From assembly GCF_016811075.1 (NCBI RefSeq), contig NZ_JAFBGL010000009.1, forward strand, positions 151,026 to 215,025: a DNA stretch of 64,000 nt, written 5' to 3'. The position numbers were made by a program, and so were the translations under genes. This DNA comes from Oceaniferula flava (GTDB lineage: Bacteria > Verrucomicrobiota > Verrucomicrobiia > Verrucomicrobiales > Akkermansiaceae). Of this stretch, positions 27,287 to 36,192 are shown one piece after another (the stretch's first letter is position 1; every line of letters begins with the position of its first letter). Below the pieces are notes generated by a model, which saw only the letters and a program-made list of their open reading frames with translations, made no database searches and was not told the origin of the DNA.

Positions 27287-27865
27287 ATGAAAAAACTCCT
27301 CAAACCCATCCTCCTGCTATCGCTTTTTCTAGGCTGTCTTCAGCTGAGCCATGCGACCGAACCCAAAGGCAATGTCAGCGTCACCCTCAAGGTGCCTGAC
27401 CCCGGTTGGAAGGTGCACATTGCCAGCATGCACGTGAAAGAGGGGAAGCTGCTCGTCATTTGTCGTGCCTCCCATGGCGCCGGTGTCCATGCCTCGATGA
27501 TCACCGAAGTCACGGCCAAGGCGAGGGTGAAGAAAGGCCTCGCCGCTCTCCCCAGGGAGGTTTACCTCATCGGTCGTAGCTGGAATTGGGGCGATGGCTA
27601 CACGGCCATCACCGAGAAGGATCTGCCCAAGATCATCGAGGCCAGTGAACAGGTCTACAGCGCACCCTCCGAGAAGGCGCCGCAGCCGGAAGATTTCATC
27701 GGTCTGACACTCGAAAAAGCCAAAACCCTGGCTGAGCAGCACAAGATCGAATACCGCATCACCATGGTCGATGGCCAACCGCGTCCCGCCACCACCGACT
27801 ACCGACCGCACCGCTACAATTTCGAGGTGGAAAAAGGAAAGATCAGCCGTGTCATCAAAGGTTAG
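27287..27865 (+). CDS. secreted protein with peptidase-inhibitor I78-like C-terminal domain
   Basis: 192 residues from the ATG at 27287, chosen because it gives a clean signal peptide (MKKLLKPILLLSLFLGCLQLSHA); the open frame upstream runs through repeat DNA. The middle (about 30-125) is an unrecognised beta-rich domain with VTLKVPDPGWKVHIASMHVK. The C-terminus, EDFIGLTLEKAKTLAEQHKI followed by VDGQPRPATTDYRPHRYNFEVEKGKISRVIKG, resembles the I78 serine-protease inhibitor family (DYRPxRxNxxVxxGxIxxVxxG pattern). A periplasmic protease inhibitor is plausible; the assignment rests on pattern only. Confidence 0.6.
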   Translation: MKKLLKPILLLSLFLGCLQLSHATEPKGNVSVTLKVPDPGWKVHIASMHVKEGKLLVICRASHGAGVHASMITEVTAKARVKKGLAALPREVYLIGRSWNWGDGYTAITEKDLPKIIEASEQVYSAPSEKAPQPEDFIGLTLEKAKTLAEQHKIEYRITMVDGQPRPATTDYRPHRYNFEVEKGKISRVIKG

Positions 27866-28036
27866 GGGAGTCTTGGCACTTGGCCGCCTAGCACTTCGCC
27901 GCAGAGCTTCAATCCAGCGCTCAAATGGCTGAGCCACAAGGCTTCGCAAGCTAGCCCCAATTTGATTCGGCTATTCCTCCCTTGGTTCAAAAAGAATCAT
28001 CACCTCAGTAGGCGGTCAAAATCTCAAACATCCGAG

Positions 28037-28057
28037 AGGTTTTGCTTGGCAAAACCT
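28037..28057 (+). promoter_or_regulatory. perfect hairpin upstream of hypothetical gene
   Basis: Nine-bp stem AGGTTTTGC / GCAAAACCT with a 3-nt loop, 28 bp before the ATG at 28085. No T-run follows. It could be a leader attenuator or the tail of the upstream unit. Confidence 0.35.
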
Positions 28058-28084
28058 ACCTTCGTATTTTATCCCCCACGCACT

Positions 28085-28483
28085 ATGTTTTCACAGGAAG
28101 CCATTGAATGGCCGGACGATATTGAAGTGCTCATCGATCAGCTCGAAAGCGAAGCCCCGGACCGCGATCTCAGTCGCGAGGAACGTGCCGTCATGGATAT
28201 CTATGAAACGGTCCCCATTCTGCAGAGCGAGGACTGCCTACACGAGTTCTGGCAGAGTGCGATCGATCACCAACGCATCATCAACTCCTTCGAACTCATC
28301 GGTGCCACCGTGCTGGTGGATGCCATGAACTCAAGTCGCTGGTGCGGCACCCGCAGCGAGCACCGTAACGACTACACCGAAACCGAGTCCGAATACCTTG
28401 CCACCATCGAAGAGGAACTGGAAGCTGGGATCGATGAACTTGTCGACCTCCTGCTCGAGTTCATCGAAGAGGAATTGGACTAA
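28085..28483 (+). CDS. acidic hypothetical protein, possibly truncated by a frameshift
   Basis: 132 residues from the ATG at 28085 (the frame is open further upstream, but the preceding part does not look coding). Strongly acidic, largely helical: MFSQEAIEWPDDIEVLIDQL ... EDCLHEFWQSAIDHQRIINSFELIGATVLVDAM. I do not recognise the family with confidence; the INSFELIGA pattern resembles DMP19/DUF4375-like proteins. The stop TAA at 28481-28483 is followed by a +1-shifted frame (28482-28565) reading KGKKDKPLAAAKLTEQIADE, which looks like a natural basic tail. One inserted T at 28481 would explain it. Conserved function unknown. Confidence 0.65.
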   Translation: MFSQEAIEWPDDIEVLIDQLESEAPDRDLSREERAVMDIYETVPILQSEDCLHEFWQSAIDHQRIINSFELIGATVLVDAMNSSRWCGTRSEHRNDYTETESEYLATIEEELEAGIDELVDLLLEFIEEELD

Positions 28484-28653
28484 GGGGAAAAAGGACAAGC
28501 CGCTTGCTGCCGCCAAGCTCACCGAGCAGATTGCAGACGAACCTGTGAGCAGTATTGCGATCTAGGTGTTGATTGGCCAGGGATAGATCGGCCAAACCGT
28601 TCCCTATAACCGAGTCGCTTGGCGGAGCGCTTTCCCCATGGGGAGGGCGTCCA

Positions 28654-29661
28654 CTAGAGCTTCACCACTGCCTTACCCATCTTGTCGCTTTCGAAGAGCG
28701 ACAGGAAGGCGTCCGGGGCATTCTCAAGGCCTTCGGTTACCGTCTCTTCCCAGACGATATCGCCCGACTGAATCCAGCCGCTCATGTCCTTGGCAAACTG
28801 CGATTTCAGCTCCGAGTGGTCGGAGAGGATAAATCCCTGCACGCGTAGTCGTTTGCCGATGATGTTAATGAGGTTTCTTGGCCCGGGGGCCGGGTCCTTG
28901 TCGTTGTAACTCGCGATGGCACCACAGCAGGCGATTCTGCCGAAGTCGTTCATGTGATCGATCGCCGCCTCAAGATGATCGCCGCCGACGTTGTCGAAGT
29001 AGACGTCGATGCCATCGGGGCAGAGTTCGCCGAGCTTGGCTGAGAGGTCGTCCACCTGGCGGTAGTTCAGGGCGGCGTCGACCCCGGCCTTGGATTTGAG
29101 CCATTCGATTTTCTGGTCGGAGCCACTGCTGGCGATGACACGGCAGCCTTTGATCTTGGCAATCTGGCAAACGATGGATCCCACCGCGCCTGACGCGGCA
29201 GAGACGAAAACAGTCTCGCCTTCTTGCAGCGCACCGATTTCCAACAATCCCACATAAGCCGTCATGCCGGTCAGGCCAAGGACGCTGAGGTAGCTGCTAG
29301 CGGGGGCTTTTTCCACATCCACTTGCTGCACGCCTTCGCCATTGCTGACCCAGTGGTCGCGCCAGCCTTTGCTGCCGAGCACGTAATCGCCTTCGTTGAA
29401 ATCGGGGTGACGGGAGCTGACGATTCGCCCGACACAGCCACCGTCCATCACTTCGCCGACGGCAAAGGCCGGCACATAGCTGTCGCCTTCCTGCATCCGT
29501 CCGCGCATGTAAGGGTCCACGGACATCCATTCGTTTTTCACCAGGAATTCACCTTCACCTGGCTCAGGAATAGGCACCTCCACTCGCTCGAAGTTTTCAG
29601 GCGTGGGCATGCCTTCGGGGCGGGACTTCAGATGGATTTGATAGCTCTTGGATGGATTCAT
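28654..29661 (-). CDS. zinc-independent NADP-dependent oxidoreductase (MDR, CurA/prostaglandin reductase-like)
   Basis: 335 residues of the leukotriene B4 dehydrogenase/CurA branch of medium-chain dehydrogenases, which reduce alpha,beta-unsaturated ketones and aldehydes with NADPH. Visible are WMSVDPYMRGRM (branch signature near the N-terminus), GLTGMTAYVGLLEIG, the NADP motif SAASGAVGSIVCQIAK followed by GCRVIASSGSDQKIEWLK, DVYFDNVGGDHLEA, and the C-terminal GLENAPDAFLSLFESDKMGKAVVKL. No structural zinc cysteines. Probably detoxifies enals or ketones in the cytosol. Confidence 0.95.
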   Translation of the reverse strand: MNPSKSYQIHLKSRPEGMPTPENFERVEVPIPEPGEGEFLVKNEWMSVDPYMRGRMQEGDSYVPAFAVGEVMDGGCVGRIVSSRHPDFNEGDYVLGSKGWRDHWVSNGEGVQQVDVEKAPASSYLSVLGLTGMTAYVGLLEIGALQEGETVFVSAASGAVGSIVCQIAKIKGCRVIASSGSDQKIEWLKSKAGVDAALNYRQVDDLSAKLGELCPDGIDVYFDNVGGDHLEAAIDHMNDFGRIACCGAIASYNDKDPAPGPRNLINIIGKRLRVQGFILSDHSELKSQFAKDMSGWIQSGDIVWEETVTEGLENAPDAFLSLFESDKMGKAVVKL

Positions 29662-29858
29662 GAGGATAGTCTACAAGCGATGCTTCGCATTGCAAACGGG
29701 GGTCGGGGGATTGGGGGGAGAAACTCTAACATGTCTCGCCGTGGAGGTTTTTCATCGAGGGGCAGGGGCCACGTGATCGGCTCAAGCTACGATGCCTGTG
29801 TCAGTAGGACCGATTCTCTGATTGAAATATACCTCCTGTCTGGGATGTATAACGGGTC

Positions 29859-31274
29859 ATGCGCATTGTCTTCTTGCTTCTCATGAGCTGCTTGCTCACC
29901 GCCGCCGCAGTTCCGGTCAAAGTGGCCTTGATCGGCGACTCGATCACGTCCGGTGTCGGTGCCGATGATCCTTCAAAAAACGGCTACCCGGCCCGACTCA
30001 GCGAGCTCATGGGGGAGGGCTATGAGGTCCGTGCCTTTGCGGAGCCTGGGCATGGGCTGCTGAGGAAGTCGAAGCGTGCATTGCTTGGCACCGACACGTA
30101 TCGCAAAGCGCTTAAGTTTCAGGCGGACGTCGCCGTGATCCTGCTGGGCACGAGCGACAGCCATAGCACCCCTAACAACTGGCAACATCACGCCGATCTG
30201 GAAGGCGACGCTGCGTTCATGATCAAGCAGCTCAAGCAGGCCAACCCCAAGGTGATCGTGCACCTCTGCTCGCCAACACCGATGTTTCCTGACCCCGACC
30301 ACAAGGAGTCCCTCAAGCCCCGGATCAAACGTCTCGTCGCGATCAAAGCGGCCTATCAGCGTGTGGCGACGACCACCGAGCAGGTCTATTACCACGATCT
30401 GGCACGCAGCCTGCGCCCTAAGGAAACCACCGACGGCGTGCATCCCAACACCGCCGGCCACCAGCGCCTGGCTCACTTTTTCCACGATATCCTCACTCAG
30501 GAAATAGGCACCCGCGCGAACTGCGGTGAAATCTCTCGCAAGCGCAGTGTCTGGAACGGCTTTGACCGCCATGAGTTTCAATTAGCCAAGACCGGCGCCA
30601 GTGCCACCTTGGTGATCCCGCATACCGCGGCTCAGGGGCAGCCGTGGATTTGGCGTGCGCGCTTCTTCGGTCACCAGCCTGCGCTGGACCTGGCCTTGCT
30701 CGATCGTGGTTATCATCTGGCTTACGTTGATGTGTCCAACCTCTTCGGATCGGACGCCGCCATGCAGCGCTGCGATGAGTTTTATCAGTTGCTCACATCG
30801 AAGTTTAATCTCAACACATCCTCGATCATGGAAGGCATGTCACGCGGCGGCCTGATGATCTTCAACTACGCGGCCCGATACCCCGACCGCGTCTCCGCTA
30901 TCTATGGCGATAACCCAGTCTGCGATTTCAAATCATGGCCCGGCGGGCAAAACGGCCAGCTCTCCAAGGCGAACTGGAAACGCTGTCTCGAGGTCTATGG
31001 TATCACCGCTGAACAAGCCGCCAGCCACCCCCAGATCAGCGATGCGTCCTTTGCCTCCAAGCTGGGAAACATTCCCGTGGCTCTGGTCATTGGCACCGCT
31101 GACGAGGTGGTTCCTCCCGCTGAGAATGGTCTCTTGCTCGCCAAGCACCTCAAGGAGAACAACAACCCGCCAAAGATCTGGACGAAGCCAGGCGCCGGCC
31201 ACCATCCTCACGGACTGGACCCCGTCGAGCCAGTCCTCCGTTTCCTGCTGCAAGCGGATGGCTACGGAGAGTGA
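29859..31274 (+). CDS. two-domain esterase: SGNH hydrolase fused to alpha/beta hydrolase
   Basis: 471 residues with signal peptide MRIVFLLLMSCLLTAAA. Domain 1 (about 20-215) is SGNH: block I IGDSITSGVG (Ser nucleophile), block III LLGTSDSHS, and the Asp-His pair in DGVHPNTAGHQ. Domain 2 (about 235-468) is an alpha/beta hydrolase: nucleophile elbow GMSRGG, acid GTADEVVP, and His in PGAGHHPHGL. Each domain has a full catalytic triad. Exported dual esterases of this kind are known or suspected to deacylate plant or algal polysaccharides; substrate here is unknown. It is divergent from the MDR oxidoreductase. Confidence 0.85.
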   Translation: MRIVFLLLMSCLLTAAAVPVKVALIGDSITSGVGADDPSKNGYPARLSELMGEGYEVRAFAEPGHGLLRKSKRALLGTDTYRKALKFQADVAVILLGTSDSHSTPNNWQHHADLEGDAAFMIKQLKQANPKVIVHLCSPTPMFPDPDHKESLKPRIKRLVAIKAAYQRVATTTEQVYYHDLARSLRPKETTDGVHPNTAGHQRLAHFFHDILTQEIGTRANCGEISRKRSVWNGFDRHEFQLAKTGASATLVIPHTAAQGQPWIWRARFFGHQPALDLALLDRGYHLAYVDVSNLFGSDAAMQRCDEFYQLLTSKFNLNTSSIMEGMSRGGLMIFNYAARYPDRVSAIYGDNPVCDFKSWPGGQNGQLSKANWKRCLEVYGITAEQAASHPQISDASFASKLGNIPVALVIGTADEVVPPAENGLLLAKHLKENNNPPKIWTKPGAGHHPHGLDPVEPVLRFLLQADGYGE

Positions 31275-31277
31275 TTG

Positions 31278-32396
31278 TTAGACCGGGCGCTCGATGAGCG
31301 CGTGAGTCTGAGAAGTGAGATTGGTGTGACCGTTTTCCGTGACGATGACCACGTCCTCGGTGCGCACGCCGAAGCCATTTTCCAGATAGATCCCAGGCTC
31401 CACGGTGAAGGCCATGCCGGGTTCCAGCAGGGTGGGTTCATCGCCTTGATTGAAATTGAGTCCCGGGTCGTGGGTTTCCAGTCCAATGCTGTGGCCGAGG
31501 CCGTGAGTAAAGCTGCGACCATGACCCGCGGTGCTGATGACATCGCGCGCCGTCCGGTCGATGTCACGAGTGCTGACGCCGGCTCGGATGGCTTGGATGG
31601 AAGCATCCTGAGCAGCACCCACTGTGTTGTAGATGTCGTGCATCTGCTCGCTGGCGGTTCCCAGACAGATCGTCCGTGTCATGTCCGAGGCATAGCCCCG
31701 ATAGAACACGCCGTGATCAATCAGAACCATGTCGTTTTCCTGAATCACCGTGTGGTCCGGTAGGTGGTGGATTTCCCAGGCGTTGGGACCGACGGCAACG
31801 ATCGGCATGAAGGAATAGGCATCCACATCCTCGTTGGCCGCCATTTCGGCGAGGATCAGCCCCTGCACACCACGCTCGGTCATGCCCGGGCGGATCTGCG
31901 GCAGCACCGCGTTGAAGATGGCTTCGTTGATCACCTGGGACTGACGCATGATCGCGACTTCGGTGGGGGACTTCGTCCGGCGCACTTGCTCGATGATCGA
32001 GCAGGGCCGCAGTGCGTGCGGCGAGAAGAGTTCCTGCCAGCTCAGCATGCTGGCGTAGCTCACACTGCGATCGACCCCGATGTTCCATGTCTTTCCTGAC
32101 AAGCGCTTGACGATGTCGTCGAAAGGGCGGGGCGCTGTGCTCAGCTCGATGTGATCCGCCAAGAGCTCCGTCTGAGCCTCGGCCCAAGGCAGGGTGCGGA
32201 AGGAGGTGAACAGGGTGAGGCTGTCTGCAGTGATCAGCAGGGTGCGCGGCTCACCGCGGAAGCCGGTGGTGTAGTAGGCATTTGCGGCATCGCTGCTGAC
32301 GATGGCATCCAGCCCACCAGCGGCCATGGCCGAGCGGATACGGGCTAAGCGGTCGGTCATTTCTTGGGCCGAAAAAACAAGTGATTCTGAAGTCAT
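31278..32396 (-). CDS. Xaa-Pro dipeptidase/aminopeptidase (M24 family)
   Basis: 372 residues from the ATG at 32396, matching family length; the frame extends upstream to 32504 with 36 residues that look non-homologous. The N-terminal creatinase-like domain (about 5-135) precedes the pita-bread catalytic domain. The five metal ligands are visible: Asp in VLIDHGVF, Asp in ASDMTRT, His in GLGHSIGLETHDPG, Glu in VEPGIYLE and Glu in VRTEDVVIV. Likely cleaves X-Pro bonds in peptides. It converges with the SGNH/alpha-beta hydrolase (3-bp gap between stops). Confidence 0.93.
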   Translation of the reverse strand: MTSESLVFSAQEMTDRLARIRSAMAAGGLDAIVSSDAANAYYTTGFRGEPRTLLITADSLTLFTSFRTLPWAEAQTELLADHIELSTAPRPFDDIVKRLSGKTWNIGVDRSVSYASMLSWQELFSPHALRPCSIIEQVRRTKSPTEVAIMRQSQVINEAIFNAVLPQIRPGMTERGVQGLILAEMAANEDVDAYSFMPIVAVGPNAWEIHHLPDHTVIQENDMVLIDHGVFYRGYASDMTRTICLGTASEQMHDIYNTVGAAQDASIQAIRAGVSTRDIDRTARDVISTAGHGRSFTHGLGHSIGLETHDPGLNFNQGDEPTLLEPGMAFTVEPGIYLENGFGVRTEDVVIVTENGHTNLTSQTHALIERPV

Positions 32397-32687
32397 GGGA
32401 ATGTGCGCCTGACGCGGCTGCCCAATGCTCTCAGAATCCACCAGAATGCACAGAATTTTCATCCGATCAGCCCCCGGATCGCCCCCGAAACTCCCACCAC
32501 CCACGGGTTAAAAATCAACCTGTGAGCTGATTTTGACCAGGTCTCCTAACACAAAGTGGGCGAATCCCCGCAGCCGAGGCCGAAATCAAGAACGAGGTCT
32601 GTTTCTCGAATGACTCCTTGAACTTTTCACACGCGTGCCAACTCGCGCGACCATTGCTTACCGCTCGGTCGATACTGACATGACGGC

Positions 32688-33335
32688 CTACTGGCGCGAG
32701 GTGTCTTGTTGTTGTAGGTTGGTCACCATCTCCTGAAGCATGGCGAGTCCGATGGAGATTTTTTGGAAGAAACTCTGATTGTGATGCACGGTGATGAAAT
32801 TCGGGTGCTGCGACCAGAGCTGATAGAGTTTTTTGTCCAGCTTGGCAGCTTCATTGATGGATTCACGGCGTGTCGGGTTACCGCCCTCGATGTCCAGGCC
32901 TCCCACGGCGGCACTTTCGAAAAAGATCACACCGTCATAGCGCGCCAGTTCCTCGTCCAGACTGCTGCCGAGGTCTTCAAAAAAAGAGTCGGTATCTCCC
33001 GGCCAGTAGGCGGCACCGTCAATGGACCCACGGTCGCAGAGAAGAATACGATCGGGATACTGCGCACTTTGGATGTCCTCCAGGTTCCTTTGCACATGAT
33101 AGATGGCACGTTGCGCAGACTGCACGGCATGCGCATTGTCTATGCGGGGCAGCCCACCGGTAAACATCATCGTGGCCGCTTCAGGAACGATGACCACATC
33201 CTCGCCGATTTCACGGCGGAAGAGATCGGCAGCCGTTGTCTTGCCTCCTCCGGGCCCGCCGGTGAGTACAATGCGGCAACGGTGCTGATGTTTGCTAGGT
33301 TCTTTGGAGTTCGGAGCTTGGTTCATGGCGTGCAA
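32688..33335 (-). CDS. AAA_28-type P-loop nucleotide-binding protein
   Basis: 215 residues. Walker A is VLTGGPGGGKTTAADLF at about 23-39, and the Walker B-like segment is PDRILLCDRGSIDGAAYWPG, with an Asp-Arg-Gly as in nucleoside and cofactor kinases. The layout fits the AAA_28/predicted ATPase-kinase family (PF13521), whose members include NadR-like kinases. I cannot name the substrate. No partner gene is adjacent (next gene starts 395 bp away on the opposite strand). Confidence 0.75.
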   Translation of the reverse strand: MHAMNQAPNSKEPSKHQHRCRIVLTGGPGGGKTTAADLFRREIGEDVVIVPEAATMMFTGGLPRIDNAHAVQSAQRAIYHVQRNLEDIQSAQYPDRILLCDRGSIDGAAYWPGDTDSFFEDLGSSLDEELARYDGVIFFESAAVGGLDIEGGNPTRRESINEAAKLDKKLYQLWSQHPNFITVHHNQSFFQKISIGLAMLQEMVTNLQQQDTSRQ

Positions 33336-33383
33336 AAGAGCGTGGTTTATTTCAAGGGCAAGATAACCGAACAGACAGAGGAT

Positions 33384-33527
33384 GTGAAAAGAAATCCTTT
33401 GCGAGTCTGTTCAACGTTTCGCCTCGCCGAAGTGGATCGCAAGTCGCTACTCCTGCTCTACGCCGCCAAAGACAAAAAACACAACCACGCTCGTGTGCTG
33501 AAGGGTTACTTAGAGCGGCTGGGGTAG
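33384..33527 (+). CDS. possible small ORF or gene remnant
   Basis: A 47-codon frame starting at a GTG behind an AGAGG-like sequence: VKRNPLRVCSTFRLAEVDRK ... HARVLKGYLERLG. Codon choice (GCC, CTG, CGC, AAG) and the basic-amphipathic pattern look coding, but it has no recognisable domain. It may be the C-terminal relic of a larger gene, since the frame is open far upstream only as the antisense shadow of the AAA_28 gene. Nothing else is seen in the 33336-33730 gap apart from an A+T-richer stretch before the nuclease gene. Confidence 0.25.
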   Translation: MKRNPLRVCSTFRLAEVDRKSLLLLYAAKDKKHNHARVLKGYLERLG

Positions 33528-33730
33528 AGGACGGTGAGTTGTCTGTTAGCGGTGGTTGTTAGCTCTCTTTGTTTTTCGACGGCAGTTATCCAAAGTTCTT
33601 GGATCGCTAAATCCTCGTTCCTATCATCGTCTTCGTAACGTTATTGAACTGAAGAATGACTGTCTACGCATGACATTGTGACTGTATCGGTGAGACTTGT
33701 GTTTTTGTTAGGTGATGATAGGCAATACAC

Positions 33731-34615
33731 ATGTGGAAATTCGCCCGAATCGTTATTCAGACTGTGTTGCTTGCAGGCCTGAGCACAGCTCATCTTTCAG
33801 CAAAAGCGGCAAACCCGTTTACGGTGTATAAAAATTGCAAGTTGATGAAAGGGAATGGAAACGATGGCGATAGCTTCTCCGTTGCGGCGCCCAATCCGGC
33901 CAATCAGAAAGGTAAACCTATAGAAATGGTTGTCCGACTCTATGGCGTAGATTGCATGGAGACCAATGACCGAGCAGACTATATGAAAGCTCGCCTAACC
34001 GATCAGGGGCTTTATTTCGGAATGCATGGTATCGACGATGGCCGGAACAAGTTTGCAAAGCGAATCAAACTTGGGAAAGATGCTACCGCTTTTACAAAAC
34101 GATCGCTGCAACGGCCCTTCACGGTCATTACCCAGAACGCACCCGCCATGGGCCAACGCCCTGGTCGTGTCTATGCTTACATCATTACGCATGGAGGAGG
34201 GGATTTGGGAAAGCTACTGGTGAGAAATGGCTTGGCCCGCGTTTACGGAAAAGTCGATGCTCGTAGCGATGATGAAGCACCCTATCAATACCTGGAAGAA
34301 CTCAAGATGGAGGAAATGCACGCCATCAATCAGAAAAAGGGAGGCTGGCGCGAGACCGACTGGAAAGTCTTTATCGCAGAGCGTAGCCAGTATTCAAAAC
34401 ACGTCGGTAAGCTCTTCATCAACCGATTGAAAAACAACGCCTTCAATGCCGCCATCATCGCGCAACGTGCCGAAGTGAATCTTAAGATCGCCCAAGCATT
34501 GCTGGATGGTCTTAAAGACGGCCCCTATAAGAACGAAAAGGATCTCGAAAAACGGGTGAAAGGTGTCGGGCCTAAAACTGCGGAGAAGCTAGGTGAAATT
34601 CTGTTGTTTGATTGA
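33731..34615 (+). CDS. secreted thermonuclease-like (SNase) protein with C-terminal helix-hairpin-helix
   Basis: 294 residues with a signal peptide ending near HLSAKAA. The SNase OB-fold has GDSFSV (metal-binding region), VVRLYGVDCMETND (catalytic Arg and Glu region) and GRVYAYIITHGGGDLGKLLVRNGLARVYG, matching the family's C-terminal half (RxxAYV...N..LV..GLA). A loop insertion of about 40 residues with DYMKARLTDQGLYFG sits between the halves. The last 60 residues form a helical region and a helix-hairpin-helix, KRVKGVGPKTAEKLGEILLF, a DNA-binding motif also seen in ComEA. Probably an exported DNase for nutrient acquisition or DNA uptake. Confidence 0.82.
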   Translation: MWKFARIVIQTVLLAGLSTAHLSAKAANPFTVYKNCKLMKGNGNDGDSFSVAAPNPANQKGKPIEMVVRLYGVDCMETNDRADYMKARLTDQGLYFGMHGIDDGRNKFAKRIKLGKDATAFTKRSLQRPFTVITQNAPAMGQRPGRVYAYIITHGGGDLGKLLVRNGLARVYGKVDARSDDEAPYQYLEELKMEEMHAINQKKGGWRETDWKVFIAERSQYSKHVGKLFINRLKNNAFNAAIIAQRAEVNLKIAQALLDGLKDGPYKNEKDLEKRVKGVGPKTAEKLGEILLFD

Positions 34616-34635
34616 TGTGTTCGCTTTGGAGAATT

Positions 34636-35532
34636 TTATGAGTGGGGTGGGGAAGACTGCCAATGCCCCTCCGGTGTCCAAGTGAGATCGTCGACTTCTT
34701 TTCGAAGCACAGGCAGGAGAAAATCTGCGATGTCCTTGATGACGACGGTCAGCTCAAGCTGCGGTAGTTTTCCTTTGCGCAAAAAGGCGGACCATTGCTC
34801 GAGCTTTTGTGCATCAGAGCGGAACTCGGGAGTAAAAACCAAAGGAACCACATCTGAGATAACCGTTGAGCGCCGGGCGAAGGTATTGATCACCGCTTCT
34901 GTAAGGTCGTTTCCGTCAAAGCTGAGACGAGCCTGCAGCCAGTGGAGATCATAAAGGTCCTTCATTCGGCTGTTGTTGATACCGAGGGAAACGGCAGCTT
35001 CCAATTTTTCAGCGACCACCGTTTCCATTGGATAAGTCGCAAGCTGAGTGTCCTGATAGTCGAGAGGGGCCGTCCAGGTCTGATGGCGCACTGTGGGTGT
35101 AATGATGTCGCCGAAGCCTATATCAAACTGAAGGGGGATTTGTATTTTTCCGAGTTTGCAAGTGATCAGCACGCGCACACCACCGTAGTGATTGTCATCA
35201 CGGATTGCTGCCGCCCTGATATTTTCCCAGCTAAGGGCATCTTCTTTGTCGGGAGAAAGCTGGCAAATTTTGGTGAAAATATCTTTCAAGGCCTCAGGAT
35301 CATGATCGCCAAAGCTGAGGAAGTCCGCATCTCGCGTCGGACGATGCCCGTCTTGTTCTAGAAAGCGAAAAAGTTGTGCTCCCTTGAGGATGAAACGATC
35401 CGCGTAGTCACTCTTAGCCAGGCGAGCAAAGAATCGACTAAGAGCAAACTGCTCAAGGTGTGAGGCATATTGCACACCGATCCTACGGCCTTCGTTCCTG
35501 AGGCGATCTTGGAGTGAGGCGACGAGGTTCAT
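34636..35532 (-). CDS. abiEii: AbiEii-type nucleotidyltransferase toxin
   Basis: 298 residues of the AbiEii/MenT-like family, toxin of type IV AbiE toxin-antitoxin systems; these enzymes transfer nucleotides to tRNA acceptor stems and can cause abortive infection. The nucleotidyltransferase core is FILKGAQLFRFL (G-A/S motif) and RPTRDADFLSFGD (D-x-D metal site). GVRVLITCKLGKIQIPLQFDIGFGD supplies the third carboxylate and TYPMETVVAEKLEAAVSLG the family helix with SRMKDLYDLHWL. All catalytic residues are intact. It starts 2 bp after the antitoxin stop, implying coupling. Confidence 0.93.
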   Translation of the reverse strand: MNLVASLQDRLRNEGRRIGVQYASHLEQFALSRFFARLAKSDYADRFILKGAQLFRFLEQDGHRPTRDADFLSFGDHDPEALKDIFTKICQLSPDKEDALSWENIRAAAIRDDNHYGGVRVLITCKLGKIQIPLQFDIGFGDIITPTVRHQTWTAPLDYQDTQLATYPMETVVAEKLEAAVSLGINNSRMKDLYDLHWLQARLSFDGNDLTEAVINTFARRSTVISDVVPLVFTPEFRSDAQKLEQWSAFLRKGKLPQLELTVVIKDIADFLLPVLRKEVDDLTWTPEGHWQSSPPHS

Positions 35533-35534
35533 TT

Positions 35535-36134
35535 TTAGACTAGGGCATCGAGGTAAGGCCGAATCACGCTGGAGACACGTTGGGCTTTTGCGTAGTCCAT
35601 GATTTCGGCGGGTTTCACTCCCTTGTTGAGGACGTCCTTGAGAGCTTCCAGACAGACATCGAGACCTACCCGACTGCGGTATTTAAAGCAATCGGCGACC
35701 GTCCTCGCTGGATTGGTGATCAGGGTGGGGATGTCATTGATGTTGTGGCTAACGACTCCTTTGGAAAAGGCAGAGGCTACCTTACTGCGGACGACTTCGA
35801 GCGGCGGGTAGTCGATGCGTGGAGTCACCGCATTTTGTTTGAGAAGAATCCAAACGGCATGAGGCTGCTGAGTGCCAATCTGGTGAAACTGCAGCGCAGA
35901 TAGTAGAGTGATCACCGCATGAGGCACGCGTGCGGCCACTTCGGAAAGGCTCAGGTGCTCATCGAGCTCTGCTTCGGGGTGATGATAAACACCACGCGAG
36001 AGACGAATTAGTTCTCCAGCCTTCACCGCCTGCGAAATCACCGTGCTGCTAATCCCAGCTTCGCGCAGTTGCTGATCACGCAGTAGGCATGACTCGCGCG
36101 CAAGTTGTTCGAGTTGGGATCGCTGTATTTCCAT
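35535..36134 (-). CDS. abiEi: AbiEi-type antitoxin/transcriptional regulator
   Basis: 199 residues. The N-terminal winged helix-turn-helix (about 10-55: LLRDQQLREAGISSTVISQAVKAGELIRLSRGVY) is the AbiEi_4 signature; it binds inverted repeats and represses its operon. The C-terminal antitoxin domain contains VVSHNINDIPTLITNPARTVADCFKYRSRVGLDVCLEALKD, a family hallmark. The start codon sits inside an inverted repeat, CCATATT-TTAGT-AATATGG. Together with AbiEii it makes a complete type IV system. Confidence 0.93.
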   Translation of the reverse strand: MEIQRSQLEQLARESCLLRDQQLREAGISSTVISQAVKAGELIRLSRGVYHHPEAELDEHLSLSEVAARVPHAVITLLSALQFHQIGTQQPHAVWILLKQNAVTPRIDYPPLEVVRSKVASAFSKGVVSHNINDIPTLITNPARTVADCFKYRSRVGLDVCLEALKDVLNKGVKPAEIMDYAKAQRVSSVIRPYLDALV

Positions 36135-36149
36135 ATTTTAGTAATATGG
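36131..36149 (-). promoter_or_regulatory. inverted repeat over abiEi start codon
   Basis: CCATATT / AATATGG with a 5-nt spacer; the abiEi ATG (36134-36132) lies in the left arm. AbiEi proteins of known systems bind inverted repeats near their promoter, so this is a candidate operator. Binding is inferred. Confidence 0.4.
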
Positions 36150-36192
36150 ATCTAAGTTACTTTATTTTGGAAATTTGAGCAAGTGGGAAATT

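Noticed and set aside
26467..27309. Minus-strand ORFs of 68-93 codons across array B
   Set aside because: Same reason: period-matched repeats giving GRAEVCASVRQVEANLPYR-like strings.
32763..33527. 254-codon plus-strand ORF
   Set aside because: Most of it is antisense to the AAA_28 gene; only the last 47 codons beyond it are kept as a low-confidence remnant.
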